Positions 1 through 7,825 are shown, counted from the stretch's first letter. The stretch: 61,746 nucleotides of DNA from Chitinophagales bacterium (GCA_015655015.1 JAATFV010000019.1:1-61746), one strand, 5' to 3'. Notes: generated from the letters alone by a model not told the origin. A program made the numbers and translations.

Positions 1-1
1 C

Positions 2-601
2 CGTAACGGAAGGGGTATTTCTTCGGAGGGGCTCAACGAGATCCTCTGGCATGATAAGCCGGAGAAGGATGCCAAGAACAACCGATCGGTCAACCTGGCA
101 AAATTAAAAGTGATCCTGGAAAAGATAGGGAATGGCGTCATTAATAAGGAGTCCGGTTACTGGCAATTTGCTGTCCCCGATGACGATATCTATGTAGATT
201 ACAAAAAATATGTTTCTTTATTGCAAGAGGCATCCGATGCCGGTAAAGGATATATCCATCCGCTGGTGGATATCATTAAAAGAGGGGCTTTTTTATCACA
301 GACGGAATATAACTGGCTGGACGATATCAAGTCGGAGATTTCTAATTCAGTGCTGGACTGCTGTCTTGGGTATATTAAAAATAAAGATATCTCGAAAGAC
401 CCGGAATTTATCATTGAGATCTCCAATTGCATTTTTTATTTCGACCAGGTGAATGAAGATGCCCTGACCTACAAATGCAAAAGTCTCATCTTATTGAAGC
501 GCCACACCCTGGCCAATAACACCTATCTGAAATTCCTGAAGGAATACAAGGATATCTACGGGACTGATCTTGGTAAGTCCTTCCAGGAGATCATTGCGTA
601 A
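2..601 (+). CDS. BTAD-type winged-helix transcriptional regulator, 3' part
   Basis: The reading frame is open from base 2 and enters from outside the window, so only the C-terminal 199 codons are seen. The first ~41 residues (NGRGISSEGLNEILW, then KNNRSVNLAKLK) match the C-terminal half of the winged-helix DNA-binding domain of SARP/BTAD-like regulators in Bacteroidota. The rest is helical and fits a bacterial transcriptional activation (BTAD, TPR-like) domain. A GTG at 110 could look like a start, but the conserved DNA-binding sequence upstream of it is in frame, so 110 is internal. The stop lies 18 nt before the SGNH gene, so the two may be cotranscribed. The target genes are unknown. Confidence 0.75.
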   Translation, partial: RNGRGISSEGLNEILWHDKPEKDAKNNRSVNLAKLKVILEKIGNGVINKESGYWQFAVPDDDIYVDYKKYVSLLQEASDAGKGYIHPLVDIIKRGAFLSQTEYNWLDDIKSEISNSVLDCCLGYIKNKDISKDPEFIIEISNCIFYFDQVNEDALTYKCKSLILLKRHTLANNTYLKFLKEYKDIYGTDLGKSFQEIIA

Positions 602-619
602 AATATATAATTTGGCCGC

Positions 620-2656
620 ATGTCTAGAAAGAGAGTGATGCTAATCAAGATTGTCAGCATATTGCTGCCTTTCCTGCTCCTGTTCCTGGTGGAGGTCTTG
701 CTGCGGGGCTTTCATTATGGGCATGATCTGGAGCTTTTTATCGAATACCCCGGCGACCCTGATTTCCTGGTGTTAAACCCGGAAACTTCCAGAAAATACT
801 TTTCCAACCAGGAGAATGCGACGACGGGAAATATTGAACTATTCAGGAAGAAAAAAGAAGAGAACACGCTGCGGATCTTTGTTCTGGGCGAATCCACCAC
901 GATCGGCTACCCTTATTTTCACAACGGATCTTTTCACCGTTGGCTGTTATACCGTCTGACCCATGAATATCCGGACAAACATTTTGAAATCATCAATCTC
1001 TCTTTGACAGCCGTCAATTCCTATACGGTAGCCGGTTTTGCAAAGGAGGTGGTGAACTACGAGCCGGATGCCATCCTGATCTATACGGGGCATAATGAAT
1101 ATTACGGGGCCCTGGGCGTTGGCTCAACCGATAGGATGGGCGGGAATGCAAGACTTATTCACGGGATGCTGTGGCTTAGGCAGTTCCGGCTTACGCAGCT
1201 GTTGAGCAATACGATCGATGCGGTCACGCGGCTGTTCGGAACGCATTCGGTCAGCGGGGGGAAGACGCGTATGGAGGCGATGGTGGCCGATCAGCAGATC
1301 CCGTATGGGTCGGGGCTATTCTACAGGGGGATCGATCAGTTCCGGTCGAATATGGAGGAGGCCCTGTCTCTTTTTGATCGGCGGCAGATCCCTGTCTTCT
1401 TCAGCAACCTGGTGTCGAATGAAAGAGGCCTGCGGCCTTTTATCAGCATTCCCGTGGACAGTGTCCGGTTTCCGGGTTTTGCGCGGGCTTATGGGCTTGG
1501 ATTGACGGCGTTGAGGCGTAATGATACGACGGCGGCTTATAACGCTTTTAAGATGGCGGATTCTTCCTGTAACACCCATGCGCTTTGCAACTATTATCTG
1601 GGCTGTCTGGCATATGGGCGCGGTGATTCCGGGCAGGCGAAAAACTATTTTTCCAAAGCCAAAGAGCTGGATGCGCTGCGGTTCAGGGCGCCGGATACGA
1701 TCAATGCGATCATAGGACAATTGTGCCGGAAATATAAGAATACGCACCTGGTGGATGCGAGGGCGGCATTTGAAGCGGCATCGCCGGATAGCATTATCGG
1801 AGATGAATTGCTGCTGGAGCATGTTCATCCCAACCTGGCAGGTTATGCCCTTCTCTCGGATGTTTTTTATACGACGATGAAGCGGCAGGGGCTCTTTTCT
1901 TTTCCTGCCGGCAGGGAAATGAGCTTTCGGGAGCTGCTGCAGGATATGCCCATAACGAAGGTAGATTCTCTGACAGGGGCCTACAAGGTTTTTTATATGA
2001 GAAGGAGCTGGCCATTCCGGGATACTGTGTCGGCTGTGGTGGTTCCCGGGGCCGGGGACAATGCCGGGGATTCTCTGAATCCTGTATCGGAGGAGGAGCG
2101 GCTGGCTTATGCGCTTACTCGCAGGCAAACGAGCTGGCCGGACGTCATGGATAGCCTGTATAGCTATTATATCGGCCGGCAGGATCTCGCCAACGCCAGG
2201 AGGGTAGTAGAGACTTTGGTGCTGGAACATCCTACCGAAGAGCCTTATTATGAGAAAGCGGCTAATTTGTGCGGGGTGCTCAAAGATGACGGGAATGCCG
2301 TGTTCTATTTCAGGGGATCGTTTTTGCTGGTTCCTTCTTTTGAAAAAGCCAGAAAGATCTTTGTGCTTTATCTCAAAGCTGACAGGCCGGCTGATGCGAT
2401 CCCTTACCTGGATTATGCGATCCGGAATAATCCCTCCGGCCTCCGCCTGGAGCCTGTCAGGCAGTTCGCCGGAGAGATCGTGCAATTGCAAAAGATATCC
2501 GGAAAAGACACCGCGAATCTGTCCGTTCTGAATCAGATCGCTGATAAATATTTTAGGATGGGCAACCGGGAGAGCGCCTCCAAATATATTGATAAGGTGC
2601 TGAGGATGGATCCCGGGAATAAAGAAGCCCTGCTTTTGCAGGGCCGCTTGCGTTGA
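620..2656 (+). CDS. membrane-anchored SGNH/GDSL hydrolase with C-terminal TPR region
   Basis: A 678-residue protein with one N-terminal membrane segment (residues about 9-27). A GDSL-like catalytic domain follows: block I GEST with Ser92, block III GHNE (157-160) and the block V pair Glu400-x-x-His403 in LEHVHPN. From about residue 500 to the end the sequence is helical and TPR-like (for example GNRESASKYIDKVLRMDPGN). The topology suggests an extracytoplasmic esterase or acyl-hydrolase tethered to the inner membrane, with TPRs for partner binding. Helical repeats also seem to lie inside the hydrolase fold (around 280-350), which lengthens it. The substrate cannot be read from sequence. It follows the BTAD regulator by 18 nt, and GC content is similar to the neighbouring housekeeping genes. 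Confidence 0.8.
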   Translation: MSRKRVMLIKIVSILLPFLLLFLVEVLLRGFHYGHDLELFIEYPGDPDFLVLNPETSRKYFSNQENATTGNIELFRKKKEENTLRIFVLGESTTIGYPYFHNGSFHRWLLYRLTHEYPDKHFEIINLSLTAVNSYTVAGFAKEVVNYEPDAILIYTGHNEYYGALGVGSTDRMGGNARLIHGMLWLRQFRLTQLLSNTIDAVTRLFGTHSVSGGKTRMEAMVADQQIPYGSGLFYRGIDQFRSNMEEALSLFDRRQIPVFFSNLVSNERGLRPFISIPVDSVRFPGFARAYGLGLTALRRNDTTAAYNAFKMADSSCNTHALCNYYLGCLAYGRGDSGQAKNYFSKAKELDALRFRAPDTINAIIGQLCRKYKNTHLVDARAAFEAASPDSIIGDELLLEHVHPNLAGYALLSDVFYTTMKRQGLFSFPAGREMSFRELLQDMPITKVDSLTGAYKVFYMRRSWPFRDTVSAVVVPGAGDNAGDSLNPVSEEERLAYALTRRQTSWPDVMDSLYSYYIGRQDLANARRVVETLVLEHPTEEPYYEKAANLCGVLKDDGNAVFYFRGSFLLVPSFEKARKIFVLYLKADRPADAIPYLDYAIRNNPSGLRLEPVRQFAGEIVQLQKISGKDTANLSVLNQIADKYFRMGNRESASKYIDKVLRMDPGNKEALLLQGRLR

Positions 2657-2664
2657 TCTTTTTA

Positions 2665-3162
2665 TTAATTCTGTACGGCAATTTGTTTCTTCACCAATAC
2701 TTCCTGCCCTAAATGGTAGGCGATATGACTGGTACGGGACAGCAGGACGCTCAGCTTATTACGGTGCGGCTCTTTTTGCAGGTCTTCGTCGGTCATGGAG
2801 TTATGACGTTGGAACCATTGCTCCGGCGTCATCGACTGGAAGCGGTCTGCCAGCCGGGCATGCACTTCGGACCAGTATTGCCGCAGCTCTGCAATGGAGG
2901 GCATTATGATCCCGGATTTATCCGGATTGGTAATAAAGGCATTCTCCAATTCGGGGTGAAGTCTTTCACCCAATCCCAGGAGTGGTAATAGCGCATCGTT
3001 GACGGCGACGAGATGGCCTAATAAATAGATCCCCCTGTTGCCGCCGGGCGTTACTTCCAGCAGCAATTGCTCATCCGTAAGCGTATTGAATAGAGTGCCG
3101 GCCCTTTTTACCTGGCCTTCCCAGGCGATCAAGGCCATTTTTACAAATAATTGTGCTTCCAT
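2665..3162 (-). CDS. DinB family protein
   Basis: A 165-residue helical protein of the DinB/YfiT-like superfamily, small four-helix-bundle proteins that usually bind a divalent metal through three histidines. Candidate ligands are His50 (LLGHLVAVND) and His146 and His150 (SHIAYHLGQ), spaced as in the family, and the length is typical. Members include thiol transferases and many proteins of unknown function, so the reaction is not assigned. It is convergent with the SGNH gene, with only 8 nt between the stop codons and no obvious terminator hairpin between them. Confidence 0.8.
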   Translation of the reverse strand: MEAQLFVKMALIAWEGQVKRAGTLFNTLTDEQLLLEVTPGGNRGIYLLGHLVAVNDALLPLLGLGERLHPELENAFITNPDKSGIIMPSIAELRQYWSEVHARLADRFQSMTPEQWFQRHNSMTDEDLQKEPHRNKLSVLLSRTSHIAYHLGQEVLVKKQIAVQN

Positions 3163-3355
3163 ATTATATTTATTTTTCGCGACTATCTACAATGGGAAGT
3201 CATAATTGTTCACCGATCTGGCTTTAATAATTGCGCTTGTGTTTATACGCTCGGTATCGGCGCCTATCTGGTTGACGGCATCTTCTGCACAGCAGCCATG
3301 ATCTCGCGCTTGTCCGCGTGCGGGCCTGCTTTGCTGCCATTATTCATTTGCTGTT

Positions 3356-3817
3356 TTACCTTCCATGAGCGGACAAGTCCTGTATGACCGGTCTGTTGGC
3401 GGACTTCTTATCAAAGACTGCCGATACCAGGACTCCATTAGGAAAGCCGCAGCCGGAGAGAGGATCCGAGTAGGTTTCCATGATCTCGACAGCTTTGCGA
3501 TGAAAGTAAAAGAGGATAGCGCAGGAAGTATCCGCGGTGGGAGTGTACCGGGAGCAGCTGTCAACATAGGCTAATGTATCTATAAATGAACCTGACTCAT
3601 AACCGGGATACCCTTTATTGATATAGAAGCAGAGTGCTATTCTTTGAGGATCCAGCAATTGAACTCTTATTTCACCGGAGTGGCTGGTTATCCTGTTCCT
3701 CTTTACAGTACCGAGTAAAACGTAAGTTCCGGTGGGGTCGAACGAATTATGTTCCGGTTCGCCGGAGAAGAAAAGAGTGCTGAAAAATAAGGCTGAGAGG
3801 ATGGAGAGACTTCTCAT
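3356..3817 (-). CDS. hypothetical exported protein
   Basis: A 153-residue protein that I do not recognise. The first ~18 residues (MRSLSILSALFFSTLFFSG) form a plausible signal sequence, so it is probably periplasmic or surface-exposed. The mature part is mixed beta with four cysteines (in LCFYI, DSCSR, TSCAIL and SGCGFP), which may pair in an oxidising compartment. Codon use resembles the flanking genes, which supports a real gene. No neighbour suggests a role: it lies between a DinB gene and an orphan repressor, with about 200 nt free of genes on each side. Confidence 0.5.
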   Translation of the reverse strand: MRSLSILSALFFSTLFFSGEPEHNSFDPTGTYVLLGTVKRNRITSHSGEIRVQLLDPQRIALCFYINKGYPGYESGSFIDTLAYVDSCSRYTPTADTSCAILFYFHRKAVEIMETYSDPLSGCGFPNGVLVSAVFDKKSANRPVIQDLSAHGR

Positions 3818-3882
3818 AGATCTTTTGATTTATCAGATTAAGAAATGGTTTCTCTCACGCCAGTAGATTAGTAATATACTAA

Positions 3883-4041
3883 TTAAAAAAAATAATTCAA
3901 AGAAAAGTTGCCGGGATATAAATTTTTGCTGAGTAGGTTATTTACAATGTAGATATGGAAGTACATGCGGATATTAATACCGACCCTTCCTTTAAAAGGA
4001 ATGACGCGCTGAAAGGAGCGAGGGTGGGACATCTTTGTCAT
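3883..4041 (-). CDS. short ORF overlapping the repressor stop (ATGA)
   Basis: A 52-codon frame whose ATG overlaps the TGA stop of the upstream HTH repressor, the arrangement expected of a translationally coupled partner. HipB-like repressors are normally followed at this point by a HipA-type kinase or its N-terminal subunit. The peptide (begins MTKMSHPRSFQRV) shows no HipA motif that I can see and is AT-rich towards its end. It may be a relict or chance. Coding status is doubtful. Confidence 0.2.
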   Translation of the reverse strand: MTKMSHPRSFQRVIPFKGRVGINIRMYFHIYIVNNLLSKNLYPGNFSLNYFF

Positions 4042-4268
4042 AGTTTCTGTTCCAGGTCGGTTGAAAATGCTTTCAAGCTTACTGGCGCCAGCACATGGCC
4101 AAACATTTTCAGCACCTGATTTACTTTCTGTAGTTGTAAATTGCTTTTACCTTGTTCAATCTTTCGAATTACGGTAAGCGCAACACCAGCCCTTTCCGCA
4201 AATTCTTCCTGGGTAAGACCCGCCTCTTTTCTTCTGTTCCTGACGAAAGCTTCCAAAGTTATATGCAT
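4038..4268 (-). CDS. XRE/HipB-like HTH repressor (orphan)
   Basis: A 76-residue protein starting at the ATG on 4268 (MHITLEAFVRNRR). An upstream in-frame start at 4313 would add 15 residues with no family match. Residues ~8-60 are an XRE-type helix-turn-helix (GLTQEEFAERAGVALTVIRK, then IEQGKSNLQ), closest in feel to the HipB/y4mF antitoxins. Such proteins repress their own operon and neutralise a HipA-family kinase, but no HipA is encoded here. What follows is only a 52-codon ORF overlapping by ATGA. It may act as a free-standing regulator or be the remnant of a lost toxin-antitoxin pair. It diverges from the AraC gene. Confidence 0.8.
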   Translation of the reverse strand: MHITLEAFVRNRRKEAGLTQEEFAERAGVALTVIRKIEQGKSNLQLQKVNQVLKMFGHVLAPVSLKAFSTDLEQKL

Positions 4269-4337
4269 TAAGATATAAATTAATTCAAAGATACGAATTA
4301 TACGCAAAGGCATATAGTTATAACGAGACTGAGCCTC

Positions 4338-4397
4338 TCACGAAATAAACTTTGAGCTTTTCACGAAAGCGAATTTGTATTTTAATGCCCATCTTTG
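4338..4397 (+). promoter_or_regulatory. putative AraC-gene promoter with TCACGAAA direct repeats
   Basis: TCACGAAA occurs at 4338-4345 and again at 4361-4368, 23 bp apart and on the same face of the helix, as expected for an AraC-type operator. A -7-like element CATCTTTG lies at 4390-4397. This places transcription start a little upstream of the ATG at 4424. The repeat also lies between the divergent HTH and AraC genes, so either protein could bind it. Confidence 0.4.
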
Positions 4398-4423
4398 CAC
4401 TACCAATTTTGGGAATAAGAAAA

Positions 4424-5230
4424 ATGGAAAAAGAGCTTTTGTCAGTTGCAAATCTTCTCGGAGTGATCTACTCCCGTTTGGAAACAAAATGCATAGTTGG
4501 TGAACAATTTATCTCTGAACACGGATTGTGCTATATCTTGTCAGGGAATCTAAATGTGGCAGATGCCGGACAAAAGTACACTTTCGGTGCCGGCGATATA
4601 CTTTTTTACCGGAAGCATTTTCTGGCAAAATTTGTCAAAGCACCTCAGGAAAACAAAAATTTCAAATCCATCACGGTTGTTTTTGACAGGAATTCTCTAC
4701 TGGAGTTCAGCAGACAATACAATATGGCTTCTGAAAAAAAAGAATTGGCCAACGATGCGGTATTGAAACTGGAAAATGACCTCTTATTGGAAAACTATTT
4801 CAAAACGCTGTTCCCATATTTCGATTCATCGCTGCCCGATAATTTGGTAAACCTGAAAAGGCAGGAAGGATTAATGCTGTTGTTGCAGGTAAATCCGGCA
4901 TTAAAAAACATACTGTTCGATTTTAGTCAGCCGGGAAAAATAGATTTGGAAGTTTTTATGCAGCAAAGTTTCCGTTTCAATATAGCACTAAAAAGGCTCG
5001 CGTATTTAACAGGCAGAAGTTTGGCTACCTTCAAAAGGGATTTTGAAAAGATTTTTCATACCTCTCCCAATCGCTGGTTGCAGCAAAGGAGATTGGAAGA
5101 AGCACACTACCTGATTACAGAACAAAACAAACGTCCATCAGATATCTATCACGAAGTAGGTTTTGAAACTCTCGCTCATTTTTCTTATTCGTTTAAACAA
5201 CATTTTGGAATTAATCCATCGAGGATTTAG
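4424..5230 (+). CDS. AraC family transcriptional regulator
   Basis: A 268-residue regulator. The ATG at 4424 was chosen because a -7-like element sits just upstream and the sequence before it (from 4352) has no family character. The N-terminal half is a cupin-like ligand domain (YILSGNLNVADAG, then YTFGAGDILFYRK). The last ~95 residues hold the two AraC HTH motifs (LAYLTGRSLATFKRDFEKIF and the C-terminal VGFETLAHFSYSFKQHFG). It is followed 20 nt later by an SDR gene, a frequent pairing in which the regulator controls the oxidoreductase. Codon use is distinctly more AT-rich than the genes outside 4.3-7 kb. Confidence 0.9.
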   Translation: MEKELLSVANLLGVIYSRLETKCIVGEQFISEHGLCYILSGNLNVADAGQKYTFGAGDILFYRKHFLAKFVKAPQENKNFKSITVVFDRNSLLEFSRQYNMASEKKELANDAVLKLENDLLLENYFKTLFPYFDSSLPDNLVNLKRQEGLMLLLQVNPALKNILFDFSQPGKIDLEVFMQQSFRFNIALKRLAYLTGRSLATFKRDFEKIFHTSPNRWLQQRRLEEAHYLITEQNKRPSDIYHEVGFETLAHFSYSFKQHFGINPSRI

Positions 5231-5250
5231 TAAAAAAATAAGTAAATAAA

Positions 5251-6102
5251 ATGAAAAAAACAATCTTGATCACCGGAGCTTCCTCAGGGATAGGTAAGGC
5301 TACGTCCCTGTATTTTGCCCAACAGGGCTGGAATGTCATTGCCACGATGCGTAATCCGGAAAAGGAAACTGAACTCATTAACCAACCGGGTATTTTCGTA
5401 ACGACGTTAGAAGTAACCGATACGGAATCTATCCAAGCCGCCATCCAACAAGGCATTGAAAAATTCGGTCACATAGATGCCTTGCTAAACAATGCAGGTT
5501 TCGGTCAGCAAGGCATTTTTGAAGCAGTATTGCCCGAAAAAATCAAAGAGCAATTTGATGTCAACGTATTTGGTTTGATGAATGTGACAAGAATTATGCT
5601 GCCATATTTCCGAAGCAGAAAAGATGGCGTTATTGTGAATGTAACTTCAGGTGTAGGAAAAGTGCCTGTGCCATTAACCTCAATATATTCGGCATCAAAA
5701 TTTGCAATAGAAGGGTTTTCTGAATCTCTTTCCTATGAATTGGAGTCTCAAAATATTAAAGTAAAAGTGATTGAACCTGGCTACATCGCTACCAATTTTT
5801 ATCAAAGAGCTGCAAGCGATTTCGCTTTTGACGCTGCACTCACCGATTATGCCGGTTTCTCAGCGGAAATGAATGCACTGTTCAGCTCCTTCGGAAGCGG
5901 GGATGCTGCAACCCCGGAAGATGTGGCTAAAACCATCTATGAAGCAACAACCGACGGAACCTACACCTTGCGCTATGTAGTAGGCCCTGATATAGCACCT
6001 ATGATTGCTGCAAGAAATGGAAGATCTGAACAGGAATATGTCAGTTTTTTGCGTACTCTTTTTATGCCAAACGCATTTGAAAACAAAATTCAATCATTCT
6101 GA
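5251..6102 (+). CDS. short-chain dehydrogenase/reductase (classical SDR)
   Basis: A 283-residue classical SDR using NAD(P)H for carbonyl/alcohol interconversion. Visible are the dinucleotide motif TGASSGIG (8-15), NNAG (80-83), the catalytic triad Ser133, Tyr146 and Lys150 (YSASK), and the PG motif (176-177). The C-terminal region beyond ~250 is longer than in minimal SDRs, as in the large group of AraC-associated SDRs in soil bacteria. It lies 20 nt downstream of the AraC gene, probably in one transcript. The substrate is unknown. Confidence 0.9.
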   Translation: MKKTILITGASSGIGKATSLYFAQQGWNVIATMRNPEKETELINQPGIFVTTLEVTDTESIQAAIQQGIEKFGHIDALLNNAGFGQQGIFEAVLPEKIKEQFDVNVFGLMNVTRIMLPYFRSRKDGVIVNVTSGVGKVPVPLTSIYSASKFAIEGFSESLSYELESQNIKVKVIEPGYIATNFYQRAASDFAFDAALTDYAGFSAEMNALFSSFGSGDAATPEDVAKTIYEATTDGTYTLRYVVGPDIAPMIAARNGRSEQEYVSFLRTLFMPNAFENKIQSF

Positions 6103-6114
6103 AAGAAATTAAAA

Positions 6115-6237
6115 ATGCAAACGATTATTTATGCAGCCGTCTCAGCTAACGGGCAAATTTTATTAGCAAGTGCTGACAACTATCAAACACCAATCGAATT
6201 ATTGCAGGATTGCATTGGCCTGGCTCATCAAAGATAA
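6115..6237 (+). pseudogene. N-terminal fragment of a RibD/dihydrofolate-reductase-like protein
   Basis: A 40-codon ORF starting 12 nt after the SDR stop. Its sequence (MQTIIYAAVSANGQILLASA, then DNYQTPIELLQD) resembles the first strand and helix of RibD C-terminal/DHFR-like reductases, which normally run to about 170-190 residues. Here it stops at codon 41, just before the GNxxxGRxT-type region expected in a full protein, and none of the next bases continue the fold. I read it as a remnant left by deletion. The assignment rests on ~35 residues and is moderate. Confidence 0.45.
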
Positions 6238-6269
6238 TTTTCTAACATTCGGAAAATAAATATATTCCA

Positions 6270-6926
6270 ATGAAAAAAGCAATTGTATATGGCGCAAGCG
6301 GATTAGTTGGGTCTTATATTCTTGAAACGTTACTGAGCAACAACAATTATGAACAAATTATAATTGTTGTTCGCAAGGATTTGAACATGCAACATCCTAA
6401 ATTAAGATCTTTAATAGGCGATTTTCACTCATTGACAGACTTGGTAAAAGACGTTGAAGCAGATGAAATTTATATTGCACTCGGAACTACTCAAAAGAAA
6501 ACTCCTGATAAAAAGGATTATTATCAAATCGATCACGATTATCCTGTTTTAGCAGCGCAATTAGCTAAAGAGAAGGGTGCGAAATCTGTTTTTTTAGTTT
6601 CTTCAATCGGGGCAAATGTCAATTCATCAATATTTTATCCCAAGACAAAGGGAGAAACCGAACGGGATATCATTGATTTAGATTTTGACCATACCTATAT
6701 CTTCCGGCCTTCAATGATATTAGGAAACAGGAAGGAAAACCGGCCGCTTGAAAAAGTTTTCAAAATAATATGGAAAGTCGTTAATCCATTATTCATAGGA
6801 AATTTAAGTAGATACAAGGGACTTGAGGCAATATCTATAGCTAAAGCCATCGTGAATTCTGCCTATCAACTCAACGATAAAGTCAAAATACTTTACTGGA
6901 AAGAGATGACCGTTTTGCTGCGATAA
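6270..6926 (+). CDS. NAD(P)-binding atypical SDR (HTATIP2-like oxidoreductase)
   Basis: A 218-residue atypical SDR. The nucleotide-binding glycine motif is GASGLVG (8-14). A YxxxK pair is present (Tyr123, Lys127, in FYPKTKGETE), preceded by SerSer at 111-112. The pattern LVSSIGAN, then KGETERDI and the downstream FRPSMILG are typical of the NAD(P)H-binding/HTATIP2-like group, which includes reductases and regulatory proteins. It is the last gene of the AT-rich patch and is read in the same direction as the AraC-SDR pair. A role in the same reductive pathway is possible but not shown. Confidence 0.8.
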   Translation: MKKAIVYGASGLVGSYILETLLSNNNYEQIIIVVRKDLNMQHPKLRSLIGDFHSLTDLVKDVEADEIYIALGTTQKKTPDKKDYYQIDHDYPVLAAQLAKEKGAKSVFLVSSIGANVNSSIFYPKTKGETERDIIDLDFDHTYIFRPSMILGNRKENRPLEKVFKIIWKVVNPLFIGNLSRYKGLEAISIAKAIVNSAYQLNDKVKILYWKEMTVLLR

Positions 6927-6975
6927 AAAATAAATTTACGTCTAAGGGATTATGAGCAATTTAATGCCAGTTGTT

Positions 6976-6989
6976 TTGTTTGCAAACAA
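6976..6989. promoter_or_regulatory. 14-bp perfect palindrome upstream of the Crp/Fnr gene
   Basis: TTGTTTGCAAACAA is its own reverse complement. It lies about 115 bp upstream of the Crp/Fnr ATG in an otherwise empty, AT-rich intergenic stretch. It is a candidate operator, though the binding protein is unknown. Confidence 0.4.
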
Positions 6990-7090
6990 CCTTAAATTGG
7001 AATAAAAATGGTTCGAATTTCAATTGGTTGAGGTCATATTACAGAATTGTTTAAAGTGGATGGCCGGCTTGGAGGAAATGGAAAACGGTC

Positions 7091-7098
7091 TAAATTTG
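7091..7098 (+). promoter_or_regulatory. -7 element TAAATTTG for the Crp/Fnr gene
   Basis: An exact match to the Bacteroidota -7 consensus TAnnTTTG, ending 4 nt before the ATG at 7103. A weak -33-like TTGG lies ~19 bp upstream (7069-7072). If used, transcription would begin at or next to the A of ATG, giving a leaderless mRNA. Confidence 0.5.
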
Positions 7099-7102
7099 AA
7101 GA

Positions 7103-7798
7103 ATGGAAAAGGATATAAAGGTTGACCTGGGTCAAGCGCTATTCGAAGAGCTAAACAGGGTTTATAAGGCAACGGAAGGGCGACCTTTGCCCCCTGCAAA
7201 AAAATATAAGAAGGGCGACTGCCTCTATCAGGAGGGGCAGGTTCCTAAAGGGATCTACTACGTCAGATCCGGGTCTGTTAAGGTTACACATGACTCCCAT
7301 AAGAAACCGGTTACCGTTCGGTGCGCATTAAGTTCCGATTTTGTGGGTTATCTGTCGCTGATCAAGCAGTGGGACTATGTGACCACTGCAACAGCTATTG
7401 AGGATTCCGAAGCGTATTTCATTCCCAAGCATGTCTTTCTCAAAGTGATCCATAGTGACAACAAATTCACTAATATTTTAATGGAAGTCCTTTGCAACAG
7501 AATAACGGAGATCGATAAAGAGTTGTTACTGATGCTCACTAAAGAAGTTTCGCAGCGTCTTGCCCTATTGTTGTTGTCTTTAAACCATTGCAAGCTTCAT
7601 GAACCCGGGCATGTGGACGGTATTATCAATATACCTAAAAAAGACCTCGCGTCCATTCTCAATATCAACCCGGAGACCCTGAGCCGGAATTTATCAAAGC
7701 TTTCCAAAGAAAAAGCCATCAGGCTTCATAATAAAAAAAGCATTATAGAGATCAGCAGCAAGCAAAAGCTTTTACAATTAAGCAATATTGATGACTAG
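7103..7798 (+). CDS. Crp/Fnr family transcriptional regulator
   Basis: A 231-residue protein with an N-terminal cyclic-nucleotide-binding-like beta barrel (~30-145; KKYKKGDCLYQEGQVPKGIY and YVRSGSVKV) and a C-terminal winged helix (~165-225; IPKKDLASILNINPETLSRN). It lacks the N-terminal cysteine cluster of true FNR, so oxygen sensing by an iron-sulfur cluster is unlikely. The ATG at 7103 has no alternative nearby and sits 4 nt after a perfect -7 element. An FNR-like palindrome overlaps its first codons, and a second one lies just after its stop and before the kinase gene, which suggests it regulates itself and the kinase. Confidence 0.9.
   Translation: MEKDIKVDLGQALFEELNRVYKATEGRPLPPAKKYKKGDCLYQEGQVPKGIYYVRSGSVKVTHDSHKKPVTVRCALSSDFVGYLSLIKQWDYVTTATAIEDSEAYFIPKHVFLKVIHSDNKFTNILMEVLCNRITEIDKELLLMLTKEVSQRLALLLLSLNHCKLHEPGHVDGIINIPKKDLASILNINPETLSRNLSKLSKEKAIRLHNKKSIIEISSKQKLLQLSNIDD
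7122..7135. promoter_or_regulatory. FNR-like palindrome TTGAC-N4-GTCAA inside the regulator's 5' codons
   Basis: TTGACCTGGGTCAA matches the Crp/Fnr-superfamily half-site geometry (TTGAT-N4-ATCAA in FNR) with symmetrical changes. It lies ~20 bp downstream of the predicted transcription start, a position suited to autorepression. Confidence 0.5.
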
Positions 7799-7811
7799 CC
7801 AATGAAAACAC

Positions 7812-7825
7812 TTGACTCAAGTCAA
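7812..7825. promoter_or_regulatory. FNR-like palindrome TTGAC-N4-GTCAA before the histidine kinase
   Basis: TTGACTCAAGTCAA has the same five-base half-sites and the same 4-bp gap as the site at 7122-7135. It sits 13 bp after the Crp/Fnr stop and 52 bp before the kinase ATG, where it could control a promoter for the kinase. Confidence 0.55.

Noticed and set aside
1316..2491. 391-codon minus-strand frame inside the SGNH/TPR gene
   Set aside because: No recognisable domain; Arg/Ile/Pro-rich composition is typical of antisense frames; the SGNH frame has catalytic motifs.
3955..4119. 54-codon plus-strand frame (begins MEVHADINTDPSF) overlapping the HTH gene
   Set aside because: Lies antisense to the 3' end of the repressor, with no conserved features.
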